From: Palsa-1150 sp036490515
GTDB taxonomy: Bacteria; Myxococcota_A; Polyangia; Polyangiales; Polyangiaceae
Direction of reading: 5' to 3'
Length of the DNA: 64,000 nucleotides
Assembly: GCA_036490515.1 (NCBI GenBank)
Contig: DASXDU010000033.1
Location: 186,001-250,000, forward strand
In this document: positions 9,279-17,315 of the stretch, in pieces
Layout of the letters: every line of letters begins with the position of its first letter
Position numbering within the stretch: the stretch's first letter is position 1
Made by a program: the position numbers and the translations under genes
Notes under the pieces: model-generated
What the model was told of the DNA's origin: nothing
What the model saw: the letters and a program-made list of their open reading frames with translations, nothing else
Database searches by the model: none

Positions 9279-10760
9279 ATGCGACGCCAATCGGTAGGGT
9301 TCCCGGGTGCGGTGATGGCGGCGATGATCGCCCTGGGGGCCTTCACGGCCTGCGGGGAGAGCACGCCCACGCCGAAGACGTCCAAGTCCGCGGCGAAGAC
9401 GGCCGCCACCACGGCGGCGCCGCCGCCGGTGAATACGGCGGGGCTCCAGGTGTCCTCGGGTCCCTCGGCGGACTCCGAGCTCTCCGGCGACGCGAAGACG
9501 GCCTACGACCGCGGCTTCCAGGCGTGGACGCAGGGGGATCTCCCCGCGGCCAAGACGGCCTTCATGGACGCCGCGAGCCGCGCGCCGCGCGCGGGTGGGC
9601 CGCGCTACTCGCTCGGGTGTGTCCTCGAGCGCATGGGCGACACGCAGGGCGCGCTCGACGCCTACCGCGCCGCCTACAGCGCGAACTCCAAGTACGACGT
9701 CGCGGTGGGCGCCTACGCGCTGCTCCTCGCGCGGTCGGGCCGCGGGAGCGACGCCGAGCAGTTCCTCAACGGTCGGGGCGCCGACTCGCCGCGCATCCTC
9801 ACGTACCTCGCCGAGGTGAAGTCGATCGAGGGCGACAGCCCCGGCTGCCAGCAGCTCGCGCAGCAGGCCCTCGCCAAGCAGCCGGACTTCAAGGACGCGA
9901 TGGTCGTCATCGCGCGCGACTACTACCGCGCCCACCGCTGGGACCTCGCGAAGTACGCGCTCCAGGCCATCCTCGACGGCGCCGACGACGGGTCCATCCC
10001 GCCGCGCGACAGGGGCAACGCCGACGGCCTGCTCCTCCGCGCCCTCATCGAGCGCGAGACCGGCGACCGCAAGCACGCCCTGACCGACTTCCAGAGCGCC
10101 GTCTCGCGACGGCCGGACCTCTTCGAGGCGTACATCAACCTCGGCGAGATGAAGCTCGAGGCGGGCAACGCCACCGAGGCGCAGTCGCCGCTCGAGCGGG
10201 CCGTCCGGTTCGCGCCCAACACCGCCGTGGCGCACCTCGATCTCGGCGACTGCTATCGCCTCCTCGGCCGCCCGGGCGACGCGAAGAAGCAGCTCGACCA
10301 GGCCGGGGGCATCGACTCGACCCTCGCGGGCGTCCACTACGACCTCGGCCTCCTCTACCTCTTCTCGCCGAACGTCCCCGGCGTCACGAGCCAGGACGAC
10401 CAGATCGCCAAGGCCATCTCGGAGCTCGAGGCCTACAGGAACATGCGCAACGGCCGCGCCGCCAAGGGCACGGGCGACGACGTGGACGAGCTCATCTCGA
10501 CCGCGAAGCGAAAGCAGAGCGAGCTCCAGCTGAAGAAGCAGGCCGCAGCAGCGCCCCCTCCGCCTGCGGGCGGGAGCGGGGCTCCGGGCCCCGCGCCCGC
10601 CACGTCGGCGAAGCCTGCGGGTACGGGTGGCGGGGCTCCTGCGCCTGCCCCATCGGCCAAGGGGCCTGCACCCACCGGTCAACCCGGTCCCACGGGCCCC
10701 ACCGGCGCCGCACCTGCGTCGTCCGGGGGCGGGAACATCGTGCGCGAGCTCCCCAAGTGA
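9279..10760 (+). CDS. TPR lipoprotein, AglT/GltE-like
   Basis: ATG 9279 lies 5 bp after GGGAGG and starts an export signal ending FTAC, a plausible lipobox, giving a 493-residue outer-membrane lipoprotein. The body (about 70-390) is TPR repeats: ARYSLG-like, AYINLGEMKLEAGNATEAQSP and AVAHLDLGDCYRLLGRPGDA units are clear. The C-terminal 90 residues are a low-complexity Ala/Pro/Gly tail. It lies 12 bp after the giant TPR gene. In Myxococcus the TPR protein AglT (GltE) occupies the matching place in the gliding cluster, so this is the likely counterpart; a general assembly scaffold is the alternative. Confidence 0.85.
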   Translation: MRRQSVGFPGAVMAAMIALGAFTACGESTPTPKTSKSAAKTAATTAAPPPVNTAGLQVSSGPSADSELSGDAKTAYDRGFQAWTQGDLPAAKTAFMDAASRAPRAGGPRYSLGCVLERMGDTQGALDAYRAAYSANSKYDVAVGAYALLLARSGRGSDAEQFLNGRGADSPRILTYLAEVKSIEGDSPGCQQLAQQALAKQPDFKDAMVVIARDYYRAHRWDLAKYALQAILDGADDGSIPPRDRGNADGLLLRALIERETGDRKHALTDFQSAVSRRPDLFEAYINLGEMKLEAGNATEAQSPLERAVRFAPNTAVAHLDLGDCYRLLGRPGDAKKQLDQAGGIDSTLAGVHYDLGLLYLFSPNVPGVTSQDDQIAKAISELEAYRNMRNGRAAKGTGDDVDELISTAKRKQSELQLKKQAAAAPPPPAGGSGAPGPAPATSAKPAGTGGGAPAPAPSAKGPAPTGQPGPTGPTGAAPASSGGGNIVRELPK

Positions 10761-10789
10761 TGCAGAGTGACCGTGGAGGAAGGATCCCG

Positions 10790-11044
10790 ATGAAACGCCG
10801 CATCGTCCTCGTCGCCGCCGCGCTGGCCGTCACCGCCGTGGCCGGCAGCGCCTTCGCGCAGGACAAGCCCGCCAAGCCGCAGCAGGGCGTCCTCCAGGTC
10901 GGCGAGATCACGATCGTCGGCCGCGTGCAGAAGCCCATCGCCGCCGTCGACGTCGCGAAGATCCAGCCCAAGCTCACCCTCGCCGAGCTCCGCCAGCCCT
11001 TCCTCGATCGCATCGAGGAGGCCGTGCACAAGGACCCGTTCTGA
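10790..11044 (+). CDS. Small secreted protein of the envelope operon
   Basis: This 84-residue gene begins at ATG 10790 behind GGAGGAAGG. A signal peptide (MKRRIVLVAAALAVTAVAGSAFA) precedes a short mature chain: a LQVGEITIVGRVQKP beta segment, then a helix TLAELRQPFLDRIEEAVHKDPF. The beta segment ITIVGRVQKP recalls short motifs in TonB/energy-transducing partners, but no family is certain. It sits 29 bp after the TPR lipoprotein and 1 bp before the ExbB-like gene, so it belongs to the operon. In the Myxococcus order gltD-E-F-G it would be in the gltF region; that is only positional inference. Confidence 0.8.
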   Translation: MKRRIVLVAAALAVTAVAGSAFAQDKPAKPQQGVLQVGEITIVGRVQKPIAAVDVAKIQPKLTLAELRQPFLDRIEEAVHKDPF

Positions 11045-11045
11045 G

Positions 11046-11672
11046 TTGATCGTCGTCCTGTCGGTGCTGGTCGCCGTCGGGTGCATCCTCGCCAGCGCGC
11101 GGCGGCTCGCCTTCGCGTCGTGCCCGACCACGCTCGACGCGGGCGTGCTCCTCGCGGCGCTCGAGGGCAAGGGTAACGGCGAGCGCGCCGCTCCCCCCGT
11201 CGAGGCGGTCGTCTCGGCGATGGCCGGGGGCGCCGCCGGCTGGGAGAAGGAGCTCGGGGCGGCGCTGGCGGATCGGGACGCGGAGTCCCGGGATGCCCTC
11301 GTGGAGGAGCAGCTCGTCGAGCTCGACTGGATCGCCCAGCGGTGGGGGCGCGTCCCGAGGGTGTGCGCGAGCATCGCCACGAGCGCGGGGTTCCTGTTCG
11401 GTTCGGTGGCGCTCCTCCAGGGGCTCGCCCTCCCGGCGGACGAGGGTGCTTCGTCCCAGGTCAACGCGGCCCTCTTCGCGGCCCTCGACGCCGTCACCAT
11501 AGGCATCGCGGCCACGAGCTTCTGCGCGGCCGTGCACCTGCGGAGCCGGCGCCTCGTACGCGAGCGCCTGGCTGGGATCCAGCGCCTCGTCGAGGTGCTG
11601 CGCGCCGGGGCACGGGCGGCACGGGAGGCGGCACGGGAGAAGGCTACCGAGCGGACCCTTTCGGAATCGTGA
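11046..11672 (+). CDS. MotA/TolQ/ExbB-like proton channel protein
   Basis: The 208-residue product starts at TTG 11046, one base after the previous stop. It has three hydrophobic segments in the ExbB/TolQ pattern: one at the N-terminus (IVVLSVLVAVGCILA), then a long cytoplasmic loop with a charged helix, then GFLFGSVALLQGL and ALDAVTIGIAATSFCAAVHL. The last segment matches the ExbB third helix, and an Arg/Ala-rich tail follows. In such systems a pentamer uses the proton gradient to drive a periplasmic partner. The next gene encodes a TonB-like transmembrane protein, the expected partner. Similarity is by topology and context; the family motif is weak. Confidence 0.7.
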   Translation: MIVVLSVLVAVGCILASARRLAFASCPTTLDAGVLLAALEGKGNGERAAPPVEAVVSAMAGGAAGWEKELGAALADRDAESRDALVEEQLVELDWIAQRWGRVPRVCASIATSAGFLFGSVALLQGLALPADEGASSQVNAALFAALDAVTIGIAATSFCAAVHLRSRRLVRERLAGIQRLVEVLRAGARAAREAAREKATERTLSES

Positions 11673-11784
11673 AGCTTTTGCGCTCCGCGGGCGTCGTGTA
11701 CCATTCCCTCACGGGCGAGGGAACTTCGCGTCGCGCAGGACGTCCAACTCAGGGGATCCAGCTTCCGAGAAAGGCGCTTACGGC

Positions 11785-13194
11785 ATGTCGCAGATGAACC
11801 AGGGCCCGGGCATGGGGGCGCACACGTCGGGCCGCCCCGGCCAGATGACGGCCGTGATGCGCGCGATGCAGCAGACGACCGGCCCCAAGGTCCTGCGCAT
11901 CGGCCTGGTGGCGTCCGGCCGCATCCTCGAGGAGCGCATCGTCAAGCAGCGCACGAGCGTCACCGTCGGGCCGAGCGAGAAGTCGATGTTCGTCGTCCAG
12001 GCGAACGTGCCCCCCCAGTTCAAGCTCTTCGAGCTGATCGGCGTCGACTACTACCTGAACTTCCTCGACGGGATGACCGGCCGCGTGGCGCTCGCCAGCG
12101 GCATCACCGATCTGGTCGCCCTCAAGGGCCAGGCGAAGCGCGTCGGCCCCGCCTACCAGATCCGCCTGACCGAAGAGGCCCGCGGCAAGGTCGTCATCGG
12201 CGACACGACGTTCCTCTTCCAGTTCGTCGCGCCGCCGCCCATCCAGCCCAAGCCGCAGCTCCCGCTCTCGGTGAAGGGCGGCCTCACGAGCCAGATCGAC
12301 TGGTCGCTCACGATCATCGCGGCGTTCAGCTTCCTCGTGCACTTCGGCCTCGTCGGCGCGATGTACAGCGACTGGATGGACCCGGTCGTGAACGACGATC
12401 TCACGGCGGGCCTGCTCGACATGGTGCAGAAGACGATGCCGCCGCCCGTCGAGACGGCGGACGAGTCGTCGGCAAACGCGTCGTCGACGAGCACGGCGCC
12501 CTCGCCCACCGCGCCGAAGAAGCAGGCGGCCCCGGCGAAGCAGCCGGGCAGCGCGCCCGACGCGAAGGTCGTCCAGGGCCTCCTCAACGAGGCCGACCAG
12601 GCGCGCATCGCGATCCTCGCGTCCCTGAACGGCGGCCCGAACATCACGGGCGCCATGAAGGACGACAACGGCGCGCCGGTGGACCTCAACAGCCTCGCGA
12701 ACCGCACGGGCGGCATCAGCAACACGACCGGGGGCCTGAACCTGCCCGGCGGCGCGAACGGCCCGATCAAGCCGGGGCAGGGCCCCGGAGGCCTGCAGAA
12801 CATCCACGGCGGCGAGACGGGCACCGCGGGCACCGGAGCCGGCGTGGCGACCAAGGTGGTCCCCGTCGGCGAGGTGCAGTACGGCGGGTCGTCGATGAGC
12901 GTCCCGGTGTCGAACGCCGAGGCGGTCATCCGGAGCCAGATCCACCCGGGCGCCAAGCGCTGCTACCAGAAGGGCCTCGAGAACGACCCCACGCAGGCCG
13001 GGCGCCTCGTCATTCTCATCAAGGTCTCGCCGAGCGGCGAGGTCGACTCCGCGAGCGTCGCGAGCAACAGCGGCCTGTCGCCCGGGGTGGCCGGGTGCAT
13101 CGCGTCGGTCGCGAGGCGCGCGAAGTTCGACGCGCCGGGAGCGAATGGATCGACGATCAGCGTGCCGTTCAACTTCGTGAAGCAGGGCGGCTGA
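11785..13194 (+). CDS. GltG-like protein with AgmX/PglI C-terminal domain
   Basis: The 469-residue product has a cytoplasmic N-terminal domain (about 28-155: LRIGLVASGRILEERIVKQ and VTVGPSEKS), FHA-like in its repeated short strands. One transmembrane helix follows near 175-193 (TIIAAFSFLVHFGLVGAM), then a Pro/Ala linker and a Gly-rich periplasmic region. The C-terminus (about 370-469) reads VIRSQIHPGAKRCYQKGLEND...GRLVILIKVSPSGEVDSASV, the TonB-like domain called AgmX/PglI C-terminal in myxobacterial gliding proteins. It would span the inner membrane and contact periplasmic or outer-membrane parts. With the ExbB-like gene 112 bp upstream, it could be an energised transducer. This is the strongest family link in the operon. 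Confidence 0.88.
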   Translation: MSQMNQGPGMGAHTSGRPGQMTAVMRAMQQTTGPKVLRIGLVASGRILEERIVKQRTSVTVGPSEKSMFVVQANVPPQFKLFELIGVDYYLNFLDGMTGRVALASGITDLVALKGQAKRVGPAYQIRLTEEARGKVVIGDTTFLFQFVAPPPIQPKPQLPLSVKGGLTSQIDWSLTIIAAFSFLVHFGLVGAMYSDWMDPVVNDDLTAGLLDMVQKTMPPPVETADESSANASSTSTAPSPTAPKKQAAPAKQPGSAPDAKVVQGLLNEADQARIAILASLNGGPNITGAMKDDNGAPVDLNSLANRTGGISNTTGGLNLPGGANGPIKPGQGPGGLQNIHGGETGTAGTGAGVATKVVPVGEVQYGGSSMSVPVSNAEAVIRSQIHPGAKRCYQKGLENDPTQAGRLVILIKVSPSGEVDSASVASNSGLSPGVAGCIASVARRAKFDAPGANGSTISVPFNFVKQGG

Positions 13195-13213
13195 AGCGGG
13201 CTGGAGACGAGAT

Positions 13214-13395
13214 CGAGCACGGGGGGCCGAGTAGGTGCACGGGCACGTGGCACGAGGACGAGCACGTCCTGTCGTGGACGTGCACGAGTACGCACACGTT
13301 CACGTGCACGTGGCTCGTACTCGTCCTCGTACTCGACAGGACGTGCTCGTCCTCGTGCACGTGCCACGTGCACTTACTCGGCCCGTCCGTGCTCG
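13214..13395. repeat. Long imperfect inverted repeat, family A copy 1
   Basis: Arms of about 61 bp (13214-13274 and 13334-13395) are near-perfect reverse complements and end inward with CGAGCACGTCCTGTCG / CGACAGGACGTGCTCG. The 59-bp loop holds a further nested pairing, GAGTACG with CGTACTC. The element lies between the stop of the GltG-like gene and the next promoter. A second locus with the same arms but a different loop is at 61250-61425. A transcript could fold into a very long hairpin, so it may end the upstream operon. Confidence 0.9.
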
Positions 13396-13526
13396 ATCTC
13401 TGCCTTCCGCCTTCCGCCTGAATGTCCCTACGCCTACCCGCATCCGAGACCAGGTGACCCGGCCGCTGCTCCGCACTCTACGCTCCAGCCCGGTGTCATC
13501 CGCAGTAGGGCAATTGGGGAGGTCGG

Positions 13527-13555
13527 TTGACACCCCCCGGGCCCACCACTAGAGT
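13527..13555 (+). promoter_or_regulatory. Near-consensus sigma-70 promoter
   Basis: TTGACA at 13527-13532 and TAGAGT at 13550-13555 are exactly 17 bp apart. A start site would fall near 13562, just before the GGGAGG ribosome site (13566-13571) and TTG start (13578) of the next gene. It marks the polysaccharide-export genes as a separate transcription unit. Confidence 0.75.
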
Positions 13556-13577
13556 TTCGAGCCCTGGGAGGCGACCT

Positions 13578-14174
13578 TTGACTCCTCGCGCAGCACTTCG
13601 GTGGATCGCAATCACGGGCCTCGTCGTCGGGGCGGCCGGCTCTGCGACTGCGCAGCCCGCAGGTGGGGGCGGCGCGGTAAGCGGAAGCGCCGACGCGCAG
13701 ATCGGCTTCGAGCGCCGGGCAAACCTGTCGCCGCAGGATGAGCTGACGCAGGCGAGCATCATCCTCTCGCGCATGGATCAGGCAGCCAATACCGTGCGCC
13801 ACCAGCTCGAGCAGGCGCGCCAGGCGCGGGACGTCGTGAAGACCCTCTGCCTCAACGACAAGCTCTCCCAGATCGACGTGGCCGACCGCTCCGCGAAGGA
13901 CCGCCAGAGCGCGCTGCAGTCAGCCGCGCAGCGCAACGACACCGAGCTCTCGAACCACGAGTTCACGATTCTCACCGTGCTCAAGCAGCGCGCCGAGCAG
14001 CTCAGCGCCGAAGCGAACCAGTGCATCGGCGAAGAGATCGCCTTCGTGGGCAACACCCAGGTGACCACGGAGATCAACCCGAACCTGCCGGGGGACGAGA
14101 CTACGGACTTCCCGCCGCTGGAGCCGATCGTCATCGTCTGGAATCCGCCGCCGTCGCAGTCCCCGACTCACTGA
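13578..14174 (+). CDS. Secreted coiled-coil protein upstream of OPX/beta-barrel pair
   Basis: I place the start at TTG 13578, six bases after GGGAGG and directly behind a strong promoter; upstream in-frame codons overlap that promoter. The 198-residue product has a signal peptide (TPRAALRWIAITGLVVGAAGSATA). Its mature helical region (about 55-150) is predicted coiled coil, with two cysteines (KTLCLND and NQCIGEE) spaced so they could form a disulfide. The tail is proline-rich (NPPPSQSP). No known family is recognised. Co-orientation with the beta-barrel and OPX genes suggests a periplasmic accessory role in polysaccharide export, but this is positional inference. Confidence 0.8.
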   Translation: MTPRAALRWIAITGLVVGAAGSATAQPAGGGGAVSGSADAQIGFERRANLSPQDELTQASIILSRMDQAANTVRHQLEQARQARDVVKTLCLNDKLSQIDVADRSAKDRQSALQSAAQRNDTELSNHEFTILTVLKQRAEQLSAEANQCIGEEIAFVGNTQVTTEINPNLPGDETTDFPPLEPIVIVWNPPPSQSPTH

Positions 14175-14271
14175 CGTTTCCTGCTCGACGACCGAAGCTT
14201 CATTGGACGGCGGGCACAGGAGCGTTTCTCGGTAGCTCATCAGCAGATCGTGTAACTTCGCCAGCCGCCCG

Positions 14272-15732
14272 ATGAACAAGAGAGGCCTCGCCACATCTGT
14301 CGTCGCCGCACTCGCGCTTCTGTCGCCGCGGGTCGTTCTCGCCCAGGCCCAGTACGTTGCCGGCTCCGACTCACCTCAATGGCTAAAGGACCGGCAGTAC
14401 AACGAGGGCATCGGCATTCGGCAAGGCGATCTGGAGCTCCATCCCGGCGTTGCTGGGGAGGCAGGATACGACTCCAACTGGTTCCTCCGGTCGAGCAGCA
14501 ACGCCGGCTACGGGAATAGCGGTCCCGCAACGCCGCCGATCCCGGCGATGGTCTTCCGCGTTACGCCATCGCTGTATGTGTCCACGCTCAGCCCGCAACG
14601 GACCGCAGAAGGCGGGGTTGCAGAGCCGCCGAGCGTGCGATTCCGCGCCGGGATCAACGCGACCTATCGCGAGTTCGTCGGTCTCTCAAACTCTTCTTTC
14701 GCCAGCCAGTCTCAAAACGACATTTCCCAACAGCGCAACGTGAGCGGCGCTGCGGACGCGCGTTTGGAGATTGCCCCTGAGCGGCCGTTCGGGGCGGCCC
14801 TGTTCGCGAACTTCGCGCGAACCATCATGCCGAACACCGTCACCGCGGACCCGAACCTCTCGTTTAACCGGGACGATGTTGGGGCCGGCGGGGAGGTTGT
14901 CGTTCAGCCGGGCGGTGGCACGCTCGACTGGCACTTCGGCTACGTCTTTCGGGACACGCTGTTCGAAGAGAGTGCGGGTAGCCCTTACGACAACACGACG
15001 AACGAGGCGTACACGCGCGGGCGCTGGCGATTCCGGCCGCGGACGGCGTTGATCTACGATGCGGACTTCCGCTTCATCAATTATGCGAATGCCTCGCAGG
15101 CGTTGGCCGGAGGTCTCGTCAGCTCGGACCCTATCCGGGCTCGACTTGGCCTAAATGGTCTCGTCACCGATCGCTTTGCGGTGCTGGTGATGGCCGGCTG
15201 GGGGGCGAGCTTCTACGATCAGACGATCCCGCACCAGCAGCAATACGACAGCGTGATCGGACAAGCGGAGCTGAAGTGGTTTCTCTCAGCCAGCCCCGGT
15301 GTCGCGGAGGCATCCGATCTCGGTCTCGCGCTCTCGTCGATTGCCCTTGGCTACACGAGGGACTTCCAGAACAGCTATCTCGGCGCTTTCTACGGGCAAG
15401 ATCGAGGCTACCTGCGCTTCAACTACTTTTTCGCGGGACGGGCGCTCGTGACGCTCGAGGGCGGAGCTGGCGCCATCGAGTACCCGACGATGTACTGGGG
15501 AAACGGGGACTTCCGCCATTCTTCGTTCAGCGACGTACGCGTCGACGGCACCCTCTTCGGCGAGTATCGCTTCACGAACACGTTCGCTCTGAACGCCACC
15601 GTGCGATATACGGCGAACATCAGCAACACTCAGGTGTCCTACGCCGACACGGCCGCGCCGACGAACGCCGAGCTCTACGACATGTCGTGGAACCGCCTCG
15701 AGGCGTACCTCGGAGTCCGCTGGTTCATGTGA
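14272..15732 (+). CDS. Outer-membrane beta-barrel protein, WzpX-like exporter candidate
   Basis: The 486-residue product has a signal peptide cleaved after VVLAQA. It then shows alternating polar/aromatic strands throughout (for example FGYVFRDTLFEESAG, YLRFNYFFAGRALVTLEGGAG and FALNATVRYTANISNTQVSY). It ends in an aromatic C-terminal strand, VRWFM, the sorting signature of beta-barrels. Length and style fit the beta-barrel porin 2 type found next to polysaccharide operons. Thirteen bases downstream lies an OPX protein that lacks a C-terminal membrane helix. In Myxococcus such pairs (WzpX with WzaX) form a composite outer-membrane translocon, and this pair is likely equivalent. Codon use is noticeably less GC-extreme than the neighbours, which may indicate transfer. 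Confidence 0.85.
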   Translation: MNKRGLATSVVAALALLSPRVVLAQAQYVAGSDSPQWLKDRQYNEGIGIRQGDLELHPGVAGEAGYDSNWFLRSSSNAGYGNSGPATPPIPAMVFRVTPSLYVSTLSPQRTAEGGVAEPPSVRFRAGINATYREFVGLSNSSFASQSQNDISQQRNVSGAADARLEIAPERPFGAALFANFARTIMPNTVTADPNLSFNRDDVGAGGEVVVQPGGGTLDWHFGYVFRDTLFEESAGSPYDNTTNEAYTRGRWRFRPRTALIYDADFRFINYANASQALAGGLVSSDPIRARLGLNGLVTDRFAVLVMAGWGASFYDQTIPHQQQYDSVIGQAELKWFLSASPGVAEASDLGLALSSIALGYTRDFQNSYLGAFYGQDRGYLRFNYFFAGRALVTLEGGAGAIEYPTMYWGNGDFRHSSFSDVRVDGTLFGEYRFTNTFALNATVRYTANISNTQVSYADTAAPTNAELYDMSWNRLEAYLGVRWFM

Positions 15733-15744
15733 CGGAGGCTTCGG

Positions 15745-16377
15745 ATGTGCGCTGAGGGCGCGCAACGAAGGATGTACCTCGTGCTTCGCGCTCTCGTCAT
15801 CGTCATCTGCGCGGCCGTTTTCGCCGTCGGCTGCTCGCGCTCCCATGTGGGCCCCCCGACGAACCTCCCGCCCCCGACGCCGAGTACCATCGTCGGGCCC
15901 GGGGACGTCTTTGAGGTCTCGGTCCTCGGCGAGAAGGACCTGCCGAAGGAATACCGCGTCCAGCCGGACGGGACCGTCGACTTCCCCTACCTCGATCGCC
16001 TGACGGTCGGCGGTCTGGAGCCGCAGCAGATCGAGGACCTCATCAAAGGCCAGCTTGTCGCGAAGAAGATCCTCACGGACCCGCAGGTGACGCTGGTCGT
16101 CAAGCAGTACAACTCGAAGAAGATCAGCGTCATCGGGGCCGTTCAGAAGCCCGGGAGCCTGCCCTGGGCAGAGGGGATCAAGCTCGTCGAAGCGATCTCC
16201 CTCTCCGGCGGCTTCACGGCATTGGCGGACTCCGACCACGTCGTCCTCACCCGCAACGTTGGCGGCGGCAAGACCGTCACTGCAACCGTCGACGTCGACG
16301 AGATCACCGACGGCCACCAGGCTGACGTGCCGCTCCAGGCCGGGGACACGATCAAAGTGAGCCAGCGCGTCTTCTGA
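15745..16377 (+). CDS. Periplasmic OPX polysaccharide export lipoprotein (Wza-like)
   Basis: ATG 15745 sits six bases after GGAGG. The 210-residue product has a lipoprotein-type signal ending AVGC. A poly-export domain follows (about 50-130: IVGPGDVFEVSVLGEKDLPKEYRVQ and VDFPYLDRLTVGGL), then one SLBB beta-grasp domain (about 135-205: ISVIGAVQKPGSLPW and SLSGGFTALADSD). It ends VSQRVF with no further segment, so the C-terminal amphipathic helix by which E. coli Wza crosses the outer membrane is absent. It therefore needs a partner in that membrane, and the beta-barrel gene immediately upstream is the obvious one. No polymerase, flippase or glycosyltransferase genes are in the window. Confidence 0.92.
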   Translation: MCAEGAQRRMYLVLRALVIVICAAVFAVGCSRSHVGPPTNLPPPTPSTIVGPGDVFEVSVLGEKDLPKEYRVQPDGTVDFPYLDRLTVGGLEPQQIEDLIKGQLVAKKILTDPQVTLVVKQYNSKKISVIGAVQKPGSLPWAEGIKLVEAISLSGGFTALADSDHVVLTRNVGGGKTVTATVDVDEITDGHQADVPLQAGDTIKVSQRVF

Positions 16378-16398
16378 CGAGCCTCCCGGGTCAGGGCT

Positions 16399-17304
16399 TC
16401 AGAACAGATACCGCTCCCCCGTATCGCACAGGATCGTCACCACGAGGCCCTCGCCCGCGCCGCGCGCGACCTCGACGGCGGCGTGGACGTTGGCGCCCGA
16501 CGAGGGCCCGACGAGCAATCCCTCCTCGCGCGCCAGTCTCTCCGCCATTCGCTGGGCCGCGACGTCGCCGACGACGGCCACGTCGTCGATGACGGTTCGG
16601 TCGAGCACGGGCGGTACGAAGCCCGCGCCCAGGCCCTGGATGCCGTGAAGGCCGGGGGGCCGGCCGGAGAGGACCGCGCTTCCGGCGGGCTCCACGGCGA
16701 TGACGCGCACGGACGGTCGCTCCTTCTTGAGGACGCGGCCGACGCCCGTGAGGGTCCCGCCCGTGCCCACGCCGGCGACGAAGGCGACGAGGCGGTCGCC
16801 CGCGGCGTCGAGGATCTCGCGCGCGGTCGTGCGTGCGTGGGCGTCGGGGTTGGCGGGGTTCTCGAACTGGCGGGGCATGAACGCTCCGGGCGTCGTCCGG
16901 AGGATCTCCTCGGCGCGCGCCACGGCGCCGGCCATCCCTTGCTCGGCGGGCGTGAGGACGAGCTCGGCGCCGTACGCGCGCAGGATGTGGCGGCGCTCGA
17001 GGCTCATGTCGTCGGGCATGACGAGGGTGCAGCGGTAGCCGCGCACCGCGGCGATCATGGCCAGCGAGATGCCCGTGTTGCCGCTCGTCGCCTCGACCAG
17101 GGTCGCGCCTGCGGCGAGGTGGCCGGCGCGCTCGGCGGCCTCCACCATCGCGAGCGCCGGGCGGTCCTTCACGCTGCCACCGGGGTTCTTCGACTCGAGC
17201 TTGCCGGCCACCGTCGCGCCGGGGCGCGGCGACACGCGCGCGAGGCGCACCATCGGCGTGCGCCCGACGAGCTCGAGGACGTTCGACGCGATCGGATCGG
17301 CCAT
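16399..17304 (-). CDS. cysK: Cysteine synthase (O-acetylserine sulfhydrylase)
   Basis: The 301-residue product is a fold-type II PLP enzyme. PGGSVKDR holds the Schiff-base lysine (K46), SGNTG (74-78) binds the substrate carboxylate, and GVGTGGTLTGVGRVLK binds the PLP phosphate. It makes cysteine from O-acetylserine and sulfide. AGGAG lies six bases before ATG 17304. It is encoded 11 bp downstream of the asparaginase gene on the same strand and ends 21 bp from the convergent OPX gene. Motifs fit both CysK and CysM; the length and the asparagine of the SGNTG loop do not separate them, so substrate detail is open. Confidence 0.93.
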   Translation of the reverse strand: MADPIASNVLELVGRTPMVRLARVSPRPGATVAGKLESKNPGGSVKDRPALAMVEAAERAGHLAAGATLVEATSGNTGISLAMIAAVRGYRCTLVMPDDMSLERRHILRAYGAELVLTPAEQGMAGAVARAEEILRTTPGAFMPRQFENPANPDAHARTTAREILDAAGDRLVAFVAGVGTGGTLTGVGRVLKKERPSVRVIAVEPAGSAVLSGRPPGLHGIQGLGAGFVPPVLDRTVIDDVAVVGDVAAQRMAERLAREEGLLVGPSSGANVHAAVEVARGAGEGLVVTILCDTGERYLF

Positions 17305-17315
17305 GCGGATCTCCT

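Noticed and set aside
4403..11044. Very long open frames opposite or alongside the TPR genes
   Set aside because: They are shadows caused by high GC and lack family similarity; the TPR frames have signal peptides and ribosome sites. Only the last 84 codons of one such frame (10790-11044) form a real small gene.
13235..13552. Open frames through the family A palindrome
   Set aside because: Composition is Val/His/Arg repeats read from the palindrome; both strands are equally open, showing no coding bias.
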